Shown here: positions 44,745-54,065 of the stretch, piece by piece | Numbering within the stretch: position 1 is the stretch's first letter | Layout of the letters: each line of letters opens with the position of its first letter | Source of the DNA: Streptomyces griseus | GTDB lineage: Bacteria; Actinomycetota; Actinomycetes; Streptomycetales; Streptomycetaceae | Assembly: GCF_001715295.1 (NCBI RefSeq) | Contig: NZ_MDKB01000002.1 | Location: forward strand, 370,499 to 434,498 | Direction of reading: 5' to 3' | DNA: 64,000 nt | Notes under the pieces: model-generated | What the model saw: the letters and a program-made list of their open reading frames with translations, nothing else | Told to the model about the DNA's origin: nothing | Databases searched by the model: none | Position numbers and translations under genes: made by a program

Positions 44745-47700
44745 GTGCGGGGCTACGAGAGCCAGCAGAGCCACCGAGCTGACGACGACCATCTCTCGCG
44801 GTTCGAAGCCGAGATGGACCGGCTGAGGACCGACCGGGAGAAGGCCGTCCAGCACGCCGAGGACCTCGGCTACCAGGTCGAGGTCCTGCGTGCCAAGCTG
44901 CACGAGGCCCGTCGCACCCTCGCGACCCGTCCCGCGCACGACGGCACGGACTTCGGCTACCAGGCCGAGCAACTCCTGCGCAACGCCCAGATCCAGGCCG
45001 ACCAGCTGCGCACCGACGCCGAGCGCGAACTGCGCGAGGCCCGGGCGCAGACGCAGCGGATCCTGCAGGAGCACGCGGAGCACCAGGCGCGTCTGCAGGC
45101 GGAGTTGCACACCGAGGCGGTCCAGCGGCGTCAGCGCCTCGACCAGGAACTGGCCGAACGCCGGCAGACCGTCGAGTCCCACGTCAACGAGAACGTCGCC
45201 TGGGCCGAGCAGTTGCGGGCCCGGACGGAGTCCCAGGCCCGCCGGCTCCTGGACGAGTCCCGCGCCGAGGCCGAGCAGTCGCTGGCCGCCGCCCGCGCCG
45301 AGGCGGCCCGGCTCGCCGACGAGACCCGACGGCGCCTCAACGCCGAGGCGGAGGCGGCACGTTCCGAGGCCGAGGCCACACTGCTGCGGGCCCGCCGGGA
45401 AGCGGAACGGCTGATGGCCACCGCCTCCACCCAGGCGCAGGAGGCCACCGCCCACGCCGAGCAGCTGCGCTCGACGGCCACCGCCGAGACCGACCGGACG
45501 CGGCAGCAGACCGCGGAGCTCAACCGCACGGCCGAGCAGCGCGTGCAGGAGGCCGAGACCCGGCTGCGCGAGGCCCGCCTGGAGGCCGAGAAGGTCGTCG
45601 GCGAGGCGAAGGAGGCCGCGGCCAAGAGGCTGGCCGGCGCCGAGTCGCAGAACGAGCAGCGCACCCGTACGGCCAAGTCGGAGATCGCCCGGCTGGTCGG
45701 GGAGGCCACGAAGCAGGCCGAGGCCCTGAAGGAAGAGGCCGAGCAGGCACTGGCCGATGCCCGGGCGAAGGCCGAGCGGCTGGTCACCGAGGCGGCGGAG
45801 AACGCCCGTACGGTCGCCGCCGAGGACGCGGCGGCCCAGCTCGCCAAGGCCGCGCGCAGCGCCGAGGAGGTCCTCACCAAGGCCTCCGAGGACGCCAGGT
45901 CCACGACCAAGGCGGCGGCCGAGGAGGCCGACCGGATCCGCCGCGAGGCCGAGGCCGAGGCGGACCGGCTGCGCGGCGAGGCCGCCGAGCAGGCCGACCA
46001 GCTCAAGGGCGCGGCCAAGGACGACACCAAGGAGTACCGGGCCAAGACGGTCGAGCTGCAGGAGGAGGCGCGCCGGCTCCGTGGCGAGGCGGAGCAGCTG
46101 CGGTCCGAGGCCGTCGCCGAGGGTGAGCGCATCCGCGGCGAGGCCCGCAGGGAAGCGGTCCAGCAGCTGGAGGAAGGGGCCCGCACCGCCGAGGAGCTGC
46201 TGACCAAGGCGAAGACGGACGCCGAGGAGCTGCGGACCTCCGCGGGCGCCGAGGGCGAGCGGGTACGCGCCGAGGCCGCCGAACGCGCCGCCACGCTCCG
46301 TAAGCAGGCCGAGGAGGCCCTGGAGCGCAGCCGCGCGGAGGCGGAGAAGCTCCGTGCCGAGGCCGAGGAGCAGGCAGCCGCTCTGACGTCGGCCGCGGAG
46401 GAGGCCGCCGGGAAGCTGCGCGAGGAGACCGAGCGCGCGATCGAGGCCCGCAAGGCCGAGGCGGCCGACGAGCTGGCCCGGATGCGCTCGGAGGCCGAGT
46501 CCCGCCTCGCCTCCGCCGAGGAGACGCTCGGCAAGGCGCGTACGGAGGCCGAGCGGGTCCGCCGGGAGACGAGCGAGGAGTCCGAGCGGCTGCGCGCGGA
46601 GGCCGCCGAACGGCTGCGCGGGCTGCAGGAGCAGGCCACGACGGAGGCCGAGCGGCTGCGCGACGAGGCCGCCGCCGACGCCGCGGAGTCCCGCGCCGAG
46701 GGTGAGGCCGTCGCCGTCCGGCTGCGCACGGAGGCCGCCACCGAGGCGGAACGGCTGAGGACGGAGGCGCAGGAGAGCGCCGACCGGGTGCGGTCCGAGG
46801 CCGCCGCCGCGGCCGAGCGGGTCGCGGCGGAGGCCGCCGAGGCCCTCTCCGCCGCCCAGGAGGAGGCCGGCCGGCGCCGCCGCGAGGCCGAGGAGACGCT
46901 GGGCAGCGCCCGTGCCGAGGCGGAGCAGGAGCGCGGGCGCGCCCGCGAGCAGAGCGAGGAACTCCTCGCCTCCGCCCGCAAGCGGGTCGAGGAGGCGCAG
47001 GCCGAGGCCCAGCGGCTGGTCGAGGAGGCGGAGCGCCGGGCGGCCGAGATGGTCTCGGCGGCCGAGCAGACCGCCCAGCAGGTACGCGACTCCGTCGCCG
47101 GGCTGCAGGAGCAGGCCGAGGAGGAGATCGCCGGGCTGCGGTCGGCCGCCGAGCACGCGGCGGAGCGGACGAGGACCGAGGCGCAGGAGGAGGCGGACCG
47201 GGTCCGGGCCGACGCCCACGCCGAGCGCGAGCGGGCCGCCGAGGACGCCGGCCGGATCCGCCAGGTGGCGCACGAGGAGTCGGAAGCCGCGAAGGCACTG
47301 GCCGAACGGACGGTCTCCGAGGCGATCGCCGAGTCGGAGAAGCTGCGTTCGGACACCTCGGAGTACAGCCAGCGGATGCGTACGGAGGCGTCCGACGCCC
47401 TCGCCTCCGCGGAGCACGACGCCTCGCGCGCACGGGCCGAGGCCCGTGAGGACGCCAACCGGATCCGGTCCGAGGCGGCGGCGCAGGCCGATCTGCTCGT
47501 CGGCGAGGCGACGAGCGAGAGCGAGCTGATCCGCGCCGAGGCCGCCGAGCAGGCGGAGCGGTTCGTGGGCGAGGCGACCGACGAGGCGGAACGGCTACGG
47601 GCGGAGGCGGCGCAGACCGTCGCTTCCGCGCAGGAGCACGCGGCCCGCACCCGCGAGGAGGCCGAACGGCTGCGCGCCGAGACGGAGTCCGCGGCGGACC

Positions 47701-48572
47701 AGCTGCGTGCCGAGACGGAGTCCGCGGCGGAGCAACTGCGCGCCGAGGCCCGCCAGGAGGCGGACCGGGTGCTGGACGAGGCGCGCGAGTCCGCGGCGAA
47801 GCGCCGTGCCGACGCGGCCGAGCAGGCCGACCAGCTCGTCGCCAAGGCCCGGGAGGAGGCGTTGCGCGCCGCCACCGAGGCCGAGGAGCAGGCCGACAGG
47901 ATGGTCGGCGCGGCGCGCAACGAGGCGGTCCGGATCACCTCGGAGGCCACCGTCGAGGGCAACTCCCTGGTGGAGCGGGCCCGTGCGGACGCGGACGAGC
48001 TGCTCGTCGGTGCGCGCCGGGACGCCACGGCCACCCGGGAGCGTGCGGAGGAGCTCCGGACCCGTCTGGAGGCCGAGATCGAGGAGCTGCACGAGCGGGC
48101 GCGGCGCGAGACCTCGGAGCAGATGAAGACGGCGGGCGAGCGTGTCGACAAGCTGATGAAGGCGGCGACGGAGCAGCGCGCGGAGGCCGAGGCGAAGGCA
48201 AAGGAGCTGCTGGCCGACGCGAATTCGGAGGCGAGCAAGGTCCGGATCGCGGCGGTGAAGCGCGCGGAGTCGCTCCTCAAGGAGGCCGAGACCAAGAAGG
48301 CCGAACTGACCCGTGTGGCCGAGAAGCTGCGCTCCGACGCCGAGGCCGAGGCCAAACGGATCGTCGACGAGGGCCGTCGTGAACTGGACCTCCTGGTCCG
48401 CCGGCGCGAGGACATCAACACGGAGATCTCACGCGTCCAGGACGTGCTGGAGGCGTTGGAGTCCTTCGAGGCTCCCGCCGTCCCCGGCAAGTCCGCCAAC
48501 AGCGGCACGGGGGCCGTCAAGACGGGCGCCACGGCGGGCAACCGGGCGGGTGGCAAGGCGTCGGATGGGTAA
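44745..48572 (+). CDS. scy: Scy, long coiled-coil polarisome organiser
   Basis: 1275 residues, almost entirely coiled coil, rich in Ala, Glu, Arg. After an N-terminal ~60-residue head (HLSRFEAEMDRLRTDREKAV) it shows long runs of hendecad-like EAERLRAEA repeats, typical of Scy, which in S. coelicolor is about 1326 residues and organises the tip-growth machinery with DivIVA and FilP. GTG 44745 with GGGGAAGGA upstream. The highly repetitive DNA creates long open frames on the opposite strand that should be ignored. Confidence 0.95.
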   Translation: MRGYESQQSHRADDDHLSRFEAEMDRLRTDREKAVQHAEDLGYQVEVLRAKLHEARRTLATRPAHDGTDFGYQAEQLLRNAQIQADQLRTDAERELREARAQTQRILQEHAEHQARLQAELHTEAVQRRQRLDQELAERRQTVESHVNENVAWAEQLRARTESQARRLLDESRAEAEQSLAAARAEAARLADETRRRLNAEAEAARSEAEATLLRARREAERLMATASTQAQEATAHAEQLRSTATAETDRTRQQTAELNRTAEQRVQEAETRLREARLEAEKVVGEAKEAAAKRLAGAESQNEQRTRTAKSEIARLVGEATKQAEALKEEAEQALADARAKAERLVTEAAENARTVAAEDAAAQLAKAARSAEEVLTKASEDARSTTKAAAEEADRIRREAEAEADRLRGEAAEQADQLKGAAKDDTKEYRAKTVELQEEARRLRGEAEQLRSEAVAEGERIRGEARREAVQQLEEGARTAEELLTKAKTDAEELRTSAGAEGERVRAEAAERAATLRKQAEEALERSRAEAEKLRAEAEEQAAALTSAAEEAAGKLREETERAIEARKAEAADELARMRSEAESRLASAEETLGKARTEAERVRRETSEESERLRAEAAERLRGLQEQATTEAERLRDEAAADAAESRAEGEAVAVRLRTEAATEAERLRTEAQESADRVRSEAAAAAERVAAEAAEALSAAQEEAGRRRREAEETLGSARAEAEQERGRAREQSEELLASARKRVEEAQAEAQRLVEEAERRAAEMVSAAEQTAQQVRDSVAGLQEQAEEEIAGLRSAAEHAAERTRTEAQEEADRVRADAHAERERAAEDAGRIRQVAHEESEAAKALAERTVSEAIAESEKLRSDTSEYSQRMRTEASDALASAEHDASRARAEAREDANRIRSEAAAQADLLVGEATSESELIRAEAAEQAERFVGEATDEAERLRAEAAQTVASAQEHAARTREEAERLRAETESAADQLRAETESAAEQLRAEARQEADRVLDEARESAAKRRADAAEQADQLVAKAREEALRAATEAEEQADRMVGAARNEAVRITSEATVEGNSLVERARADADELLVGARRDATATRERAEELRTRLEAEIEELHERARRETSEQMKTAGERVDKLMKAATEQRAEAEAKAKELLADANSEASKVRIAAVKRAESLLKEAETKKAELTRVAEKLRSDAEAEAKRIVDEGRRELDLLVRRREDINTEISRVQDVLEALESFEAPAVPGKSANSGTGAVKTGATAGNRAGGKASDG

Positions 48573-48576
48573 GGAT

Positions 48577-48722
48577 CGTCCCGCGGTTCCCGGTGGATCG
48601 GCGCGCGGCGTCGGATGCGGTGCGTCGCACGGCGGAGGGACGTCCGCATACCGGATGTACGGGAACGTTCCCCCGACGCGGCGAGGTGTCGCAGCCTCGT
48701 GCCCACCGCGCAGTGCGGGACG
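48577..48722. repeat. Dispersed intergenic repeat, copy 2
   Basis: Bounded by CGTCCCGC / GCGGGACG inverted ends. Shares ggtggatcNgcgcNcggcg, the identical 20-mer at 48640-48659 and gacgcggcgagg with the copy at 24295-24469. Located directly after scy; possibly also acts as a transcription terminator. Confidence 0.75.
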
Positions 48723-48924
48723 GCCGTCAGGCACTGCTCACCGGCCGGACCGCGCCGGGTAATTTGCCATGAACATTCAACCCTTCGGTGACAAGTACTC
48801 CGCGGGGCAGCCACTCAAAAGGGGTGTCATTCTCCATATCAAAGCGGCATCTTCACGTTGACACGCCGCCCGGACCCCTAGGATTCCTTCCAACACCTCA
48901 CCGGTCTCATTCGACAGGAACCCC

Positions 48925-49863
48925 ATGAGCGACCCTTCCTCCCCCTTCGGCTTCGAGCTCGTGCGACGTGGATACGACCGCGGTCAGGTGGACGACCGCA
49001 TCACCAAGCTCGTCGCCGACCGTGACAGTGCTCTCGCCCGCATCACCTCTCTGGAGAAGCGGATCGAGGAGCTCCACCTCGAGACGCAGAACGCCCAGGC
49101 CCAGGTCAACGAGTCCGAGCCGTCCTACGCCGGGCTCGGCGCCCGCGTGGAGAAGATCCTCCGCCTCGCCGAGGAGGAGGCGAAGGACCTGCGTGAAGAG
49201 GCCCGCCGCGCCGCCGAACAGCACCGCGAGCTGGCCGAGTCGGCCGCCCAGCAGGTGCGCAACGACGCGGAGTCCTTCGCCGCGGAGCGCAAGGCCAAGG
49301 CCGAGGACGAGGGCGCACGCATCGTCGAGAAGGCCCAGGGCGAGGCGGGCACGCTGCGCAACGACGCCCAGAAGGACGCCCAGCAGAAGCGCGAGGAGGC
49401 GGACGCCCTCTTCGAGGAGACCCGCGCCAAGGCCGCCCAGGCCGCCGCGGACTTCGAGACGAACCTCGCCAAGCGCCGCGACCAGTCGGAGCGCGACCTC
49501 GCCTCCCGCCAGGCGAAGGCCGAGAAGCGTCTCGCCGAGATCGAGCACCGCGCCGAGCAGCTCCGTCTGGAGGCGGAGAAGCTCCGCACGGACGCCGAGC
49601 GCCGGGCCCGTCAGACGGTGGAGACCGCGCAGCGCCAGTCCGAGGACATCGTGGCCGACGCGAACGCCAAGGCCGACCGGATCCGCAGCGAGTCGGAGCG
49701 CGAGCTCGCGGCGCTCACCAACCGCCGCGACTCGATCAACGCCCAGCTGACCAACGTCCGGGAGATGCTGGCGACGCTGACCGGTGCCGCGGTGGCGGCC
49801 GCCGGTTCGCCGTCGGACGACGAGCCCGCCACCCGCGGGGTGCCGGCCCAGCAGAGCCGCTGA
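48925..49863 (+). CDS. filP: FilP, filament-forming coiled-coil protein
   Basis: 312 residues. N-terminal FELVRRGYDRGQVDDRI is DivIVA-like, then a continuous Ala/Glu/Arg coiled coil to about residue 280, then a low-complexity tail. Known FilP forms a cytoskeletal network at hyphal tips and works with Scy and DivIVA. AGGA ribosome site before ATG 48925. About 350 nt after scy, so it probably has its own promoter. Confidence 0.95.
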   Translation: MSDPSSPFGFELVRRGYDRGQVDDRITKLVADRDSALARITSLEKRIEELHLETQNAQAQVNESEPSYAGLGARVEKILRLAEEEAKDLREEARRAAEQHRELAESAAQQVRNDAESFAAERKAKAEDEGARIVEKAQGEAGTLRNDAQKDAQQKREEADALFEETRAKAAQAAADFETNLAKRRDQSERDLASRQAKAEKRLAEIEHRAEQLRLEAEKLRTDAERRARQTVETAQRQSEDIVADANAKADRIRSESERELAALTNRRDSINAQLTNVREMLATLTGAAVAAAGSPSDDEPATRGVPAQQSR

Positions 49864-49889
49864 CGCCGCGTACATCAGCTGTACCCTTT

Positions 49890-49928
49890 GCGCGCCCGGT
49901 TCCACCCGTGTGGTGGCGCCGGGCGCGC
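49890..49928 (+). terminator. Terminator between filP and ABC genes
   Basis: Stem GCGCGCCCGG / CCGGGCGCGC, 10 bp perfect with a 19-nt loop, 27 nt after the filP stop. Confidence 0.8.
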
Positions 49929-49936
49929 GGGCGTTC

Positions 49937-49942
49937 TAGCGT
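49937..49942 (+). promoter_or_regulatory. -10 element of first ABC operon, leaderless
   Basis: TAGCGT, six bases, ATG 49949; no Shine-Dalgarno sequence. Confidence 0.5.
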
Positions 49943-49948
49943 GATCGC

Positions 49949-50953
49949 ATGATCGAGCTCGACGGCCTCACCAAACGCTTCGGCAACAAGGTTGCCGTCG
50001 ACGACCTGTCATGCCGGGTCAGACCGGGCATGGTGACGGGCTTCCTCGGTCCGAACGGGGCGGGCAAGTCCACCACCATGCGCATGATGCTCGACCTCGA
50101 CAACCCGACCAGCGGCTCGGTCCGCATCGACGGCAAGCACTACCGCGAGCTGCGGGAGCCGCTGAAGCACATCGGGGCCCTGCTGGAGGCCAAGGCGATG
50201 CACGGCGGCCGCAGCGCGTACAACAACCTCCTGTGTCTGGCGCAGAGCAACCGCATCCCGGCGAGCCGGGTCTCGCACGTGCTCGACATGGTCGGGCTGG
50301 GCGCGGTGGCGAAGAAGAAGTCGAAGGGATTCTCCCTCGGTATGGGCCAGCGGCTGGGAATCGCCGCCGCGCTGCTCGGTGATCCGGAGATCCTGATGTT
50401 CGACGAACCGGTCAACGGCCTGGACCCCGAGGGAATCCACTGGATCAGGAATCTGATGAAGGCGCTCGCCGCGGAAGGCCGGACGATCTTCGTCTCCTCG
50501 CACCTGATGAGTGAAATGGCCCTCACCGCCGATCACTTGATTGTGATCGGCCAGGGCAGGCTGCTCGCCGACACCTCCATGGCCGACTTCATCCACGAGA
50601 ACTCCCGCAGCTTCGTGCGGATGCGCTCCCCGCAGCAGGAGCGGCTGCGGGACGTGCTGCACGGGGCGGGGATCGTGGCGGCCGAGACCGGCGACGGCGC
50701 CCTGGAGATCGACGGCGCGGCACCGGAGGCACTCGGTGAGCTCGCGGCCGGACACGGGATCGTGCTGCACGAGCTCAGCTCCCAGCGCGCTTCGCTGGAG
50801 GAGGCCTTCATGCAGATGACCGCGGGCGCCGTGGAGTACCACGCCCACTCCGAGCGCGAGGGTGCCCAGCCGCCGCCGGTGGGACCGCACTGGGGCGACC
50901 GATGGACCGGGCAGGCCGGTGCCGGGTCCGGCGACGGCCCGAAGGGGGCGTGA
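49949..50953 (+). CDS. ABC transporter ATP-binding protein (CcmA-like, unit 1)
   Basis: 334 residues. Walker A FLGPNGAGKSTTMRM, signature SLGMGQRLGIA, Walker B EILMFDEPVNGL, then a ~115-residue C-terminal region with a tail. The substrate is unknown. Pairs with the permease that overlaps it by GTGA. Closely related to unit 2 (52034-53185), so the two pairs arose by duplication. Confidence 0.93.
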   Translation: MIELDGLTKRFGNKVAVDDLSCRVRPGMVTGFLGPNGAGKSTTMRMMLDLDNPTSGSVRIDGKHYRELREPLKHIGALLEAKAMHGGRSAYNNLLCLAQSNRIPASRVSHVLDMVGLGAVAKKKSKGFSLGMGQRLGIAAALLGDPEILMFDEPVNGLDPEGIHWIRNLMKALAAEGRTIFVSSHLMSEMALTADHLIVIGQGRLLADTSMADFIHENSRSFVRMRSPQQERLRDVLHGAGIVAAETGDGALEIDGAAPEALGELAAGHGIVLHELSSQRASLEEAFMQMTAGAVEYHAHSEREGAQPPPVGPHWGDRWTGQAGAGSGDGPKGA

Positions 50954-51738
50954 CGGGCATGGCCTCGGTATCCGCCGTCCTGAATTCCGAGTGGACCAAG
51001 ATCCGCACGGTCGCGTCGACCACCTGGACCCTGATCTCCGCCTTCGTGGTCACCGTCGCGATGGGCGCGGCGCTCAGCGCCCTGCTGAACGCCCAGTTCG
51101 ACGACCTGCCGGCCGCGGAGCAGGCCACCTTCGACCCCACGTTCGTCAGCTTCTCCGGCATGGTCCTGGGCCAGCTGGCGATGGTCGTCTTCGGCGTCCT
51201 GGTGGTCGGTACGGAGTACAGCTCCGGCATGATCCGCACCTCGCTCGCGGCCGTCCCGCAGCGCGGCTCGTTCCTGTTCAGCAAGATCGCGGTGGCCGGC
51301 GCGCTGGCCCTGGTGGTCGGGCTCGCCACCAGCTTCGTGACCTTCTTCCTCAGCCAGGCCCTGCTGGGCGAGCACGGTACGGACATCGGCGCGGAGAACG
51401 TGCTGCGCGCCGTCTTCGGCGGCGGCGTCTACATGGGGCTGATCGCGGTCTTCTCCATGGGTGTGGCGGCGATGCTGCGCAGCTCCATGCTGTCGCTCGG
51501 GATCCTGATGCCCTTCTTCTTCCTCGTCTCGCAGATCCTCTCCGCGGTTCCGGGCGCCAAGAGCGTGGCGCGCTACTTCCCCGACCGGGCCGGATCCAAG
51601 ATCATGCAGGTGCTGCCCGACGCCATGAACAGCGATCCGGCACCCTACGGGCCGTGGGGCGGGCTCGGCATCATGGTGCTGTGGGTGGTGGCCGCGCTGA
51701 TCGGCGGGTACCTCGTCCTGCGGAAGCGGGACGCCTGA
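50950..51738 (+). CDS. ABC transporter permease (ABC-2 type, unit 1)
   Basis: 262 residues with six hydrophobic segments. Starts with a cytoplasmic SAVLNSEWTKIRTVASTTWT, as in ABC-2 permeases. GTG 50950 with GAAGGGGGC upstream. The stop codon TGA at 51736-51738 is also the left target-site copy of the adjacent MITE-like element. Confidence 0.92.
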   Translation: MTGMASVSAVLNSEWTKIRTVASTTWTLISAFVVTVAMGAALSALLNAQFDDLPAAEQATFDPTFVSFSGMVLGQLAMVVFGVLVVGTEYSSGMIRTSLAAVPQRGSFLFSKIAVAGALALVVGLATSFVTFFLSQALLGEHGTDIGAENVLRAVFGGGVYMGLIAVFSMGVAAMLRSSMLSLGILMPFFFLVSQILSAVPGAKSVARYFPDRAGSKIMQVLPDAMNSDPAPYGPWGGLGIMVLWVVAALIGGYLVLRKRDA

Positions 51739-51901
51739 GAGCCTGTGGGGTGACCTGGGACCGGAAAGCGGACGCGGTCCGGCGCGTGCGATCCCGAGGC
51801 GCCGGACCGCCCGCGTGGCGGAGCTACGTGGGCGTTCCGGCAACGCGGGAAGCGTGCGTGCCGAAGCGTGGCCGCTCGGTCAGAGGTCATCCCACAGGCT
51901 C
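51739..51901. mobile_element. MITE-like non-autonomous element, 163 bp
   Basis: Terminal inverted repeats 51739-51756 / 51884-51901 match at 17 of 18 bases, beginning GAGCCTGTGGG. Identical 3-bp TGA copies flank it (51736-51738, the stop of the permease gene, and 51902-51904), fitting a TNA target duplication used by some IS5-group elements. An internal 12-bp perfect hairpin lies at 51774-51810. No coding capacity. Likely a derivative mobilised in trans by an IS5-family transposase elsewhere. Family assignment inferred from terminal repeat and target only. Confidence 0.75.
51774..51810. repeat. Internal hairpin of the MITE-like element
   Basis: A 12-bp perfect stem GCGGTCCGGCGC / GCGCCGGACCGC with a 13-nt loop. 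Could act as a terminator for the permease gene upstream. Confidence 0.7.
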
Positions 51902-52033
51902 TGAGCCCCACGCCGCACCGCCGCGACCGCTTGGCCGTAACAGGTACCGCCTGGTTATCCTCCTAACTCTTACGGGGGTGCGCGGCCGACCGGCCTGTCG
52001 CCCCGACGACAGACACGTCGATGGGGCTGGAGA

Positions 52034-53185
52034 ATGATCGAGGCAGTCGGCCTGACGAAGCGCTACGGCGCCAAGACGGCCGTGCACAACCTTTCCTTCC
52101 AGGTGCGGCCGGGAGCGGTCACGGGCTTCCTCGGCCCCAACGGGTCGGGCAAGTCCACCACCATGCGCATGATGCTCGGCCTGGACCGGCCGACCTCGGG
52201 CCATGTGACGATCGGCGGTCACGCCTTCCGGAGCCTCCCCAACGCGCCGCGTCAGGTGGGCGCTCTGCTGGACGCCAAGGCGGTGCACGGCGGGCGCAGC
52301 GCCCGCAACCACCTCCTGTGCCTCGCCCAGCTGGCCGGTATCCCGGCCGCCCGGGTGGACGAGGTCCTCGGTGTCGTCGGCCTGCAGGACGTCGCCAAGA
52401 GGCGGTCCAAGGGCTTCTCGCTCGGCATGGGCCAGCGGCTCGGGATCGCGGCGGCGCTGCTCGGTGACCCGCAGGTGCTGCTCTTCGACGAGCCGGTCAA
52501 CGGACTCGACCCCGAGGGCATCCTGTGGGTGCGCAACCTGATGAAGCGACTGGCGTCGGAGGGCCGTACGGTCTTCGTCTCCAGCCACCTGATGAGCGAG
52601 ATGGCGGTGACCGCCGACCATCTGATCGTGATCGGGCGGGGTCAGCTGCTCTCCGACATGAGCGTCAAGGACTTCATCTCCGCCAACTCCGCGGACTTCG
52701 CCCGGGTGCGCGTCTCCACGGACCGGCCGGAGGGCCGGGAGAAGCTGACGGCCTCGCTCACCGAGGCGGGCGGCCGGGTCATGCCGGAGGCCGACGGGGC
52801 CCTGCGGGTCACCGGTCTCGGGCTGCCCCGGATCAGCGACCTGGCGCACGCGGCGGAAGTGCGGCTGTGGGAGCTCTCCCCGCATCAGGCCTCCCTGGAG
52901 GAGGCGTACATGCGGATGACGCAGGCCGCCGTGGACTACCGTTCGACGGCCGACGCCAAGGCGGGACTCCAGCCGCCGCCCGGTTACGGGGCTCCCGGGC
53001 TGCCCGGCCACGTCGCGCCGCCTCCGCCCGAGGTGCCGCAGCAGGGCTGGTACGCCCCGCCGCCTCCCGGACAGAACCCCTACGCCGCACCCGCCGCGCC
53101 TCACGGACCCGTACCGGCGGCCGGGACCGCTCCGGCGGCACCCGCAGATCCGACCACGCGCGAGACCAGCGAGGACCCCCGATGA
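52034..53185 (+). CDS. ABC transporter ATP-binding protein (CcmA-like, unit 2)
   Basis: 383 residues. Walker A FLGPNGSGKSTTMRM, signature SLGMGQRLGIA, Walker B VLLFDEPVNGL. A long Pro/Gly-rich tail after residue ~310 is absent from unit 1. Same duplication family as 49949-50953. Overlaps its permease by ATGA. Confidence 0.93.
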   Translation: MIEAVGLTKRYGAKTAVHNLSFQVRPGAVTGFLGPNGSGKSTTMRMMLGLDRPTSGHVTIGGHAFRSLPNAPRQVGALLDAKAVHGGRSARNHLLCLAQLAGIPAARVDEVLGVVGLQDVAKRRSKGFSLGMGQRLGIAAALLGDPQVLLFDEPVNGLDPEGILWVRNLMKRLASEGRTVFVSSHLMSEMAVTADHLIVIGRGQLLSDMSVKDFISANSADFARVRVSTDRPEGREKLTASLTEAGGRVMPEADGALRVTGLGLPRISDLAHAAEVRLWELSPHQASLEEAYMRMTQAAVDYRSTADAKAGLQPPPGYGAPGLPGHVAPPPPEVPQQGWYAPPPPGQNPYAAPAAPHGPVPAAGTAPAAPADPTTRETSEDPR

Positions 53186-54054
53186 CGACACCGGCCACCC
53201 CGCCGCCGCAGGCACCCGGACAGCCCTTCCAGCAGCCGCAGCAGGGCCTGGGCGGCCCGGCGGGCACCTACGCCTCGCCGATCCCGGTGCGCAGCCCCGG
53301 CCTGGGCGACGCGATCGCGTCCGAGTGGACGAAGATCCGCTCCGTGCGCTCCACGATGTGGACCCTCGGGGTGATGATCGTGCTGCTGCTCGCGGTGGGG
53401 CTGCTCTCGGCCTTCGCCGTCGGTGCCTCGGACGCGGAGCTCGAGGACACCCCGGTGCTGAGTCTCGGCTTCTTCGGCGTCCTGCTCGGTTCGATCTGTG
53501 TGATCACCCTGGGCGTGCTGACCATCTCCTCGGAGTACGGCACGGGCATGATCCGTACCACGCTGACCGCCTGCCCGAGCCGCTCCCGGGTACTGATCGC
53601 GAAGTCCGTCGTCTTCTTCCTGCTCACCTTCTCGATCACCGCGGTGACGACGGGGATCGTCGGCCTGCTGCAGACGGCCATGCTGGGCGGCGCGACGCCC
53701 GGCGGGGACGACTGGCTGCGCGCCACGGTGGGGGTGGCTCTCTACGTGGCGACGCTCGGGCTGCTCTCGCTCGCCGTCGGCGCGCTCGTCCGGCACTCGG
53801 CCGGGGCGATCACCCTCATGATCGCCGTGGTCCTGCTGCCGCTGGTGCTCGCGATGTTCATGTTCTCGCCGAGCCTGGCCGACCTGCAGCAGGCACTCCT
53901 CGAGTACTCGATCCCCAGCCAGCTCGCCGCGTTCTACGACGCCTCGGTCACCCCGTCGGGGCCGTCCGGCTGGGAACCGCTGTGGATCGTCCTCGGGGTG
54001 ACGGCCGTCGCCATGACCGGCGCCTTCGCCTCCCTGGACCGCCGGGACGTCTGA
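53182..54054 (+). CDS. ABC transporter permease (ABC-2 type, unit 2)
   Basis: 290 residues with six hydrophobic segments after a Pro/Gln-rich N-terminus (TPPPQAPGQPFQQPQQGLGG). The DAIASEWTKIRSVRSTMWTL motif parallels unit 1, and both contain EYGTGMIRTTL/EYSSGMIRTSL. ATGA overlap with the ATPase gene. Substrate unknown. Confidence 0.92.
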   Translation: MTTPATPPPQAPGQPFQQPQQGLGGPAGTYASPIPVRSPGLGDAIASEWTKIRSVRSTMWTLGVMIVLLLAVGLLSAFAVGASDAELEDTPVLSLGFFGVLLGSICVITLGVLTISSEYGTGMIRTTLTACPSRSRVLIAKSVVFFLLTFSITAVTTGIVGLLQTAMLGGATPGGDDWLRATVGVALYVATLGLLSLAVGALVRHSAGAITLMIAVVLLPLVLAMFMFSPSLADLQQALLEYSIPSQLAAFYDASVTPSGPSGWEPLWIVLGVTAVAMTGAFASLDRRDV

Positions 54055-54065
54055 GCCGCCCGGCC

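Noticed and set aside
44673..48814. Very long open frames on the minus strand (914 and 1227 codons) opposite scy
   Set aside because: They are shadows of the Glu/Ala/Arg repeat codons of scy; their products are Leu/Gly or Ser/Arg monotonous with no domains or ribosome sites.
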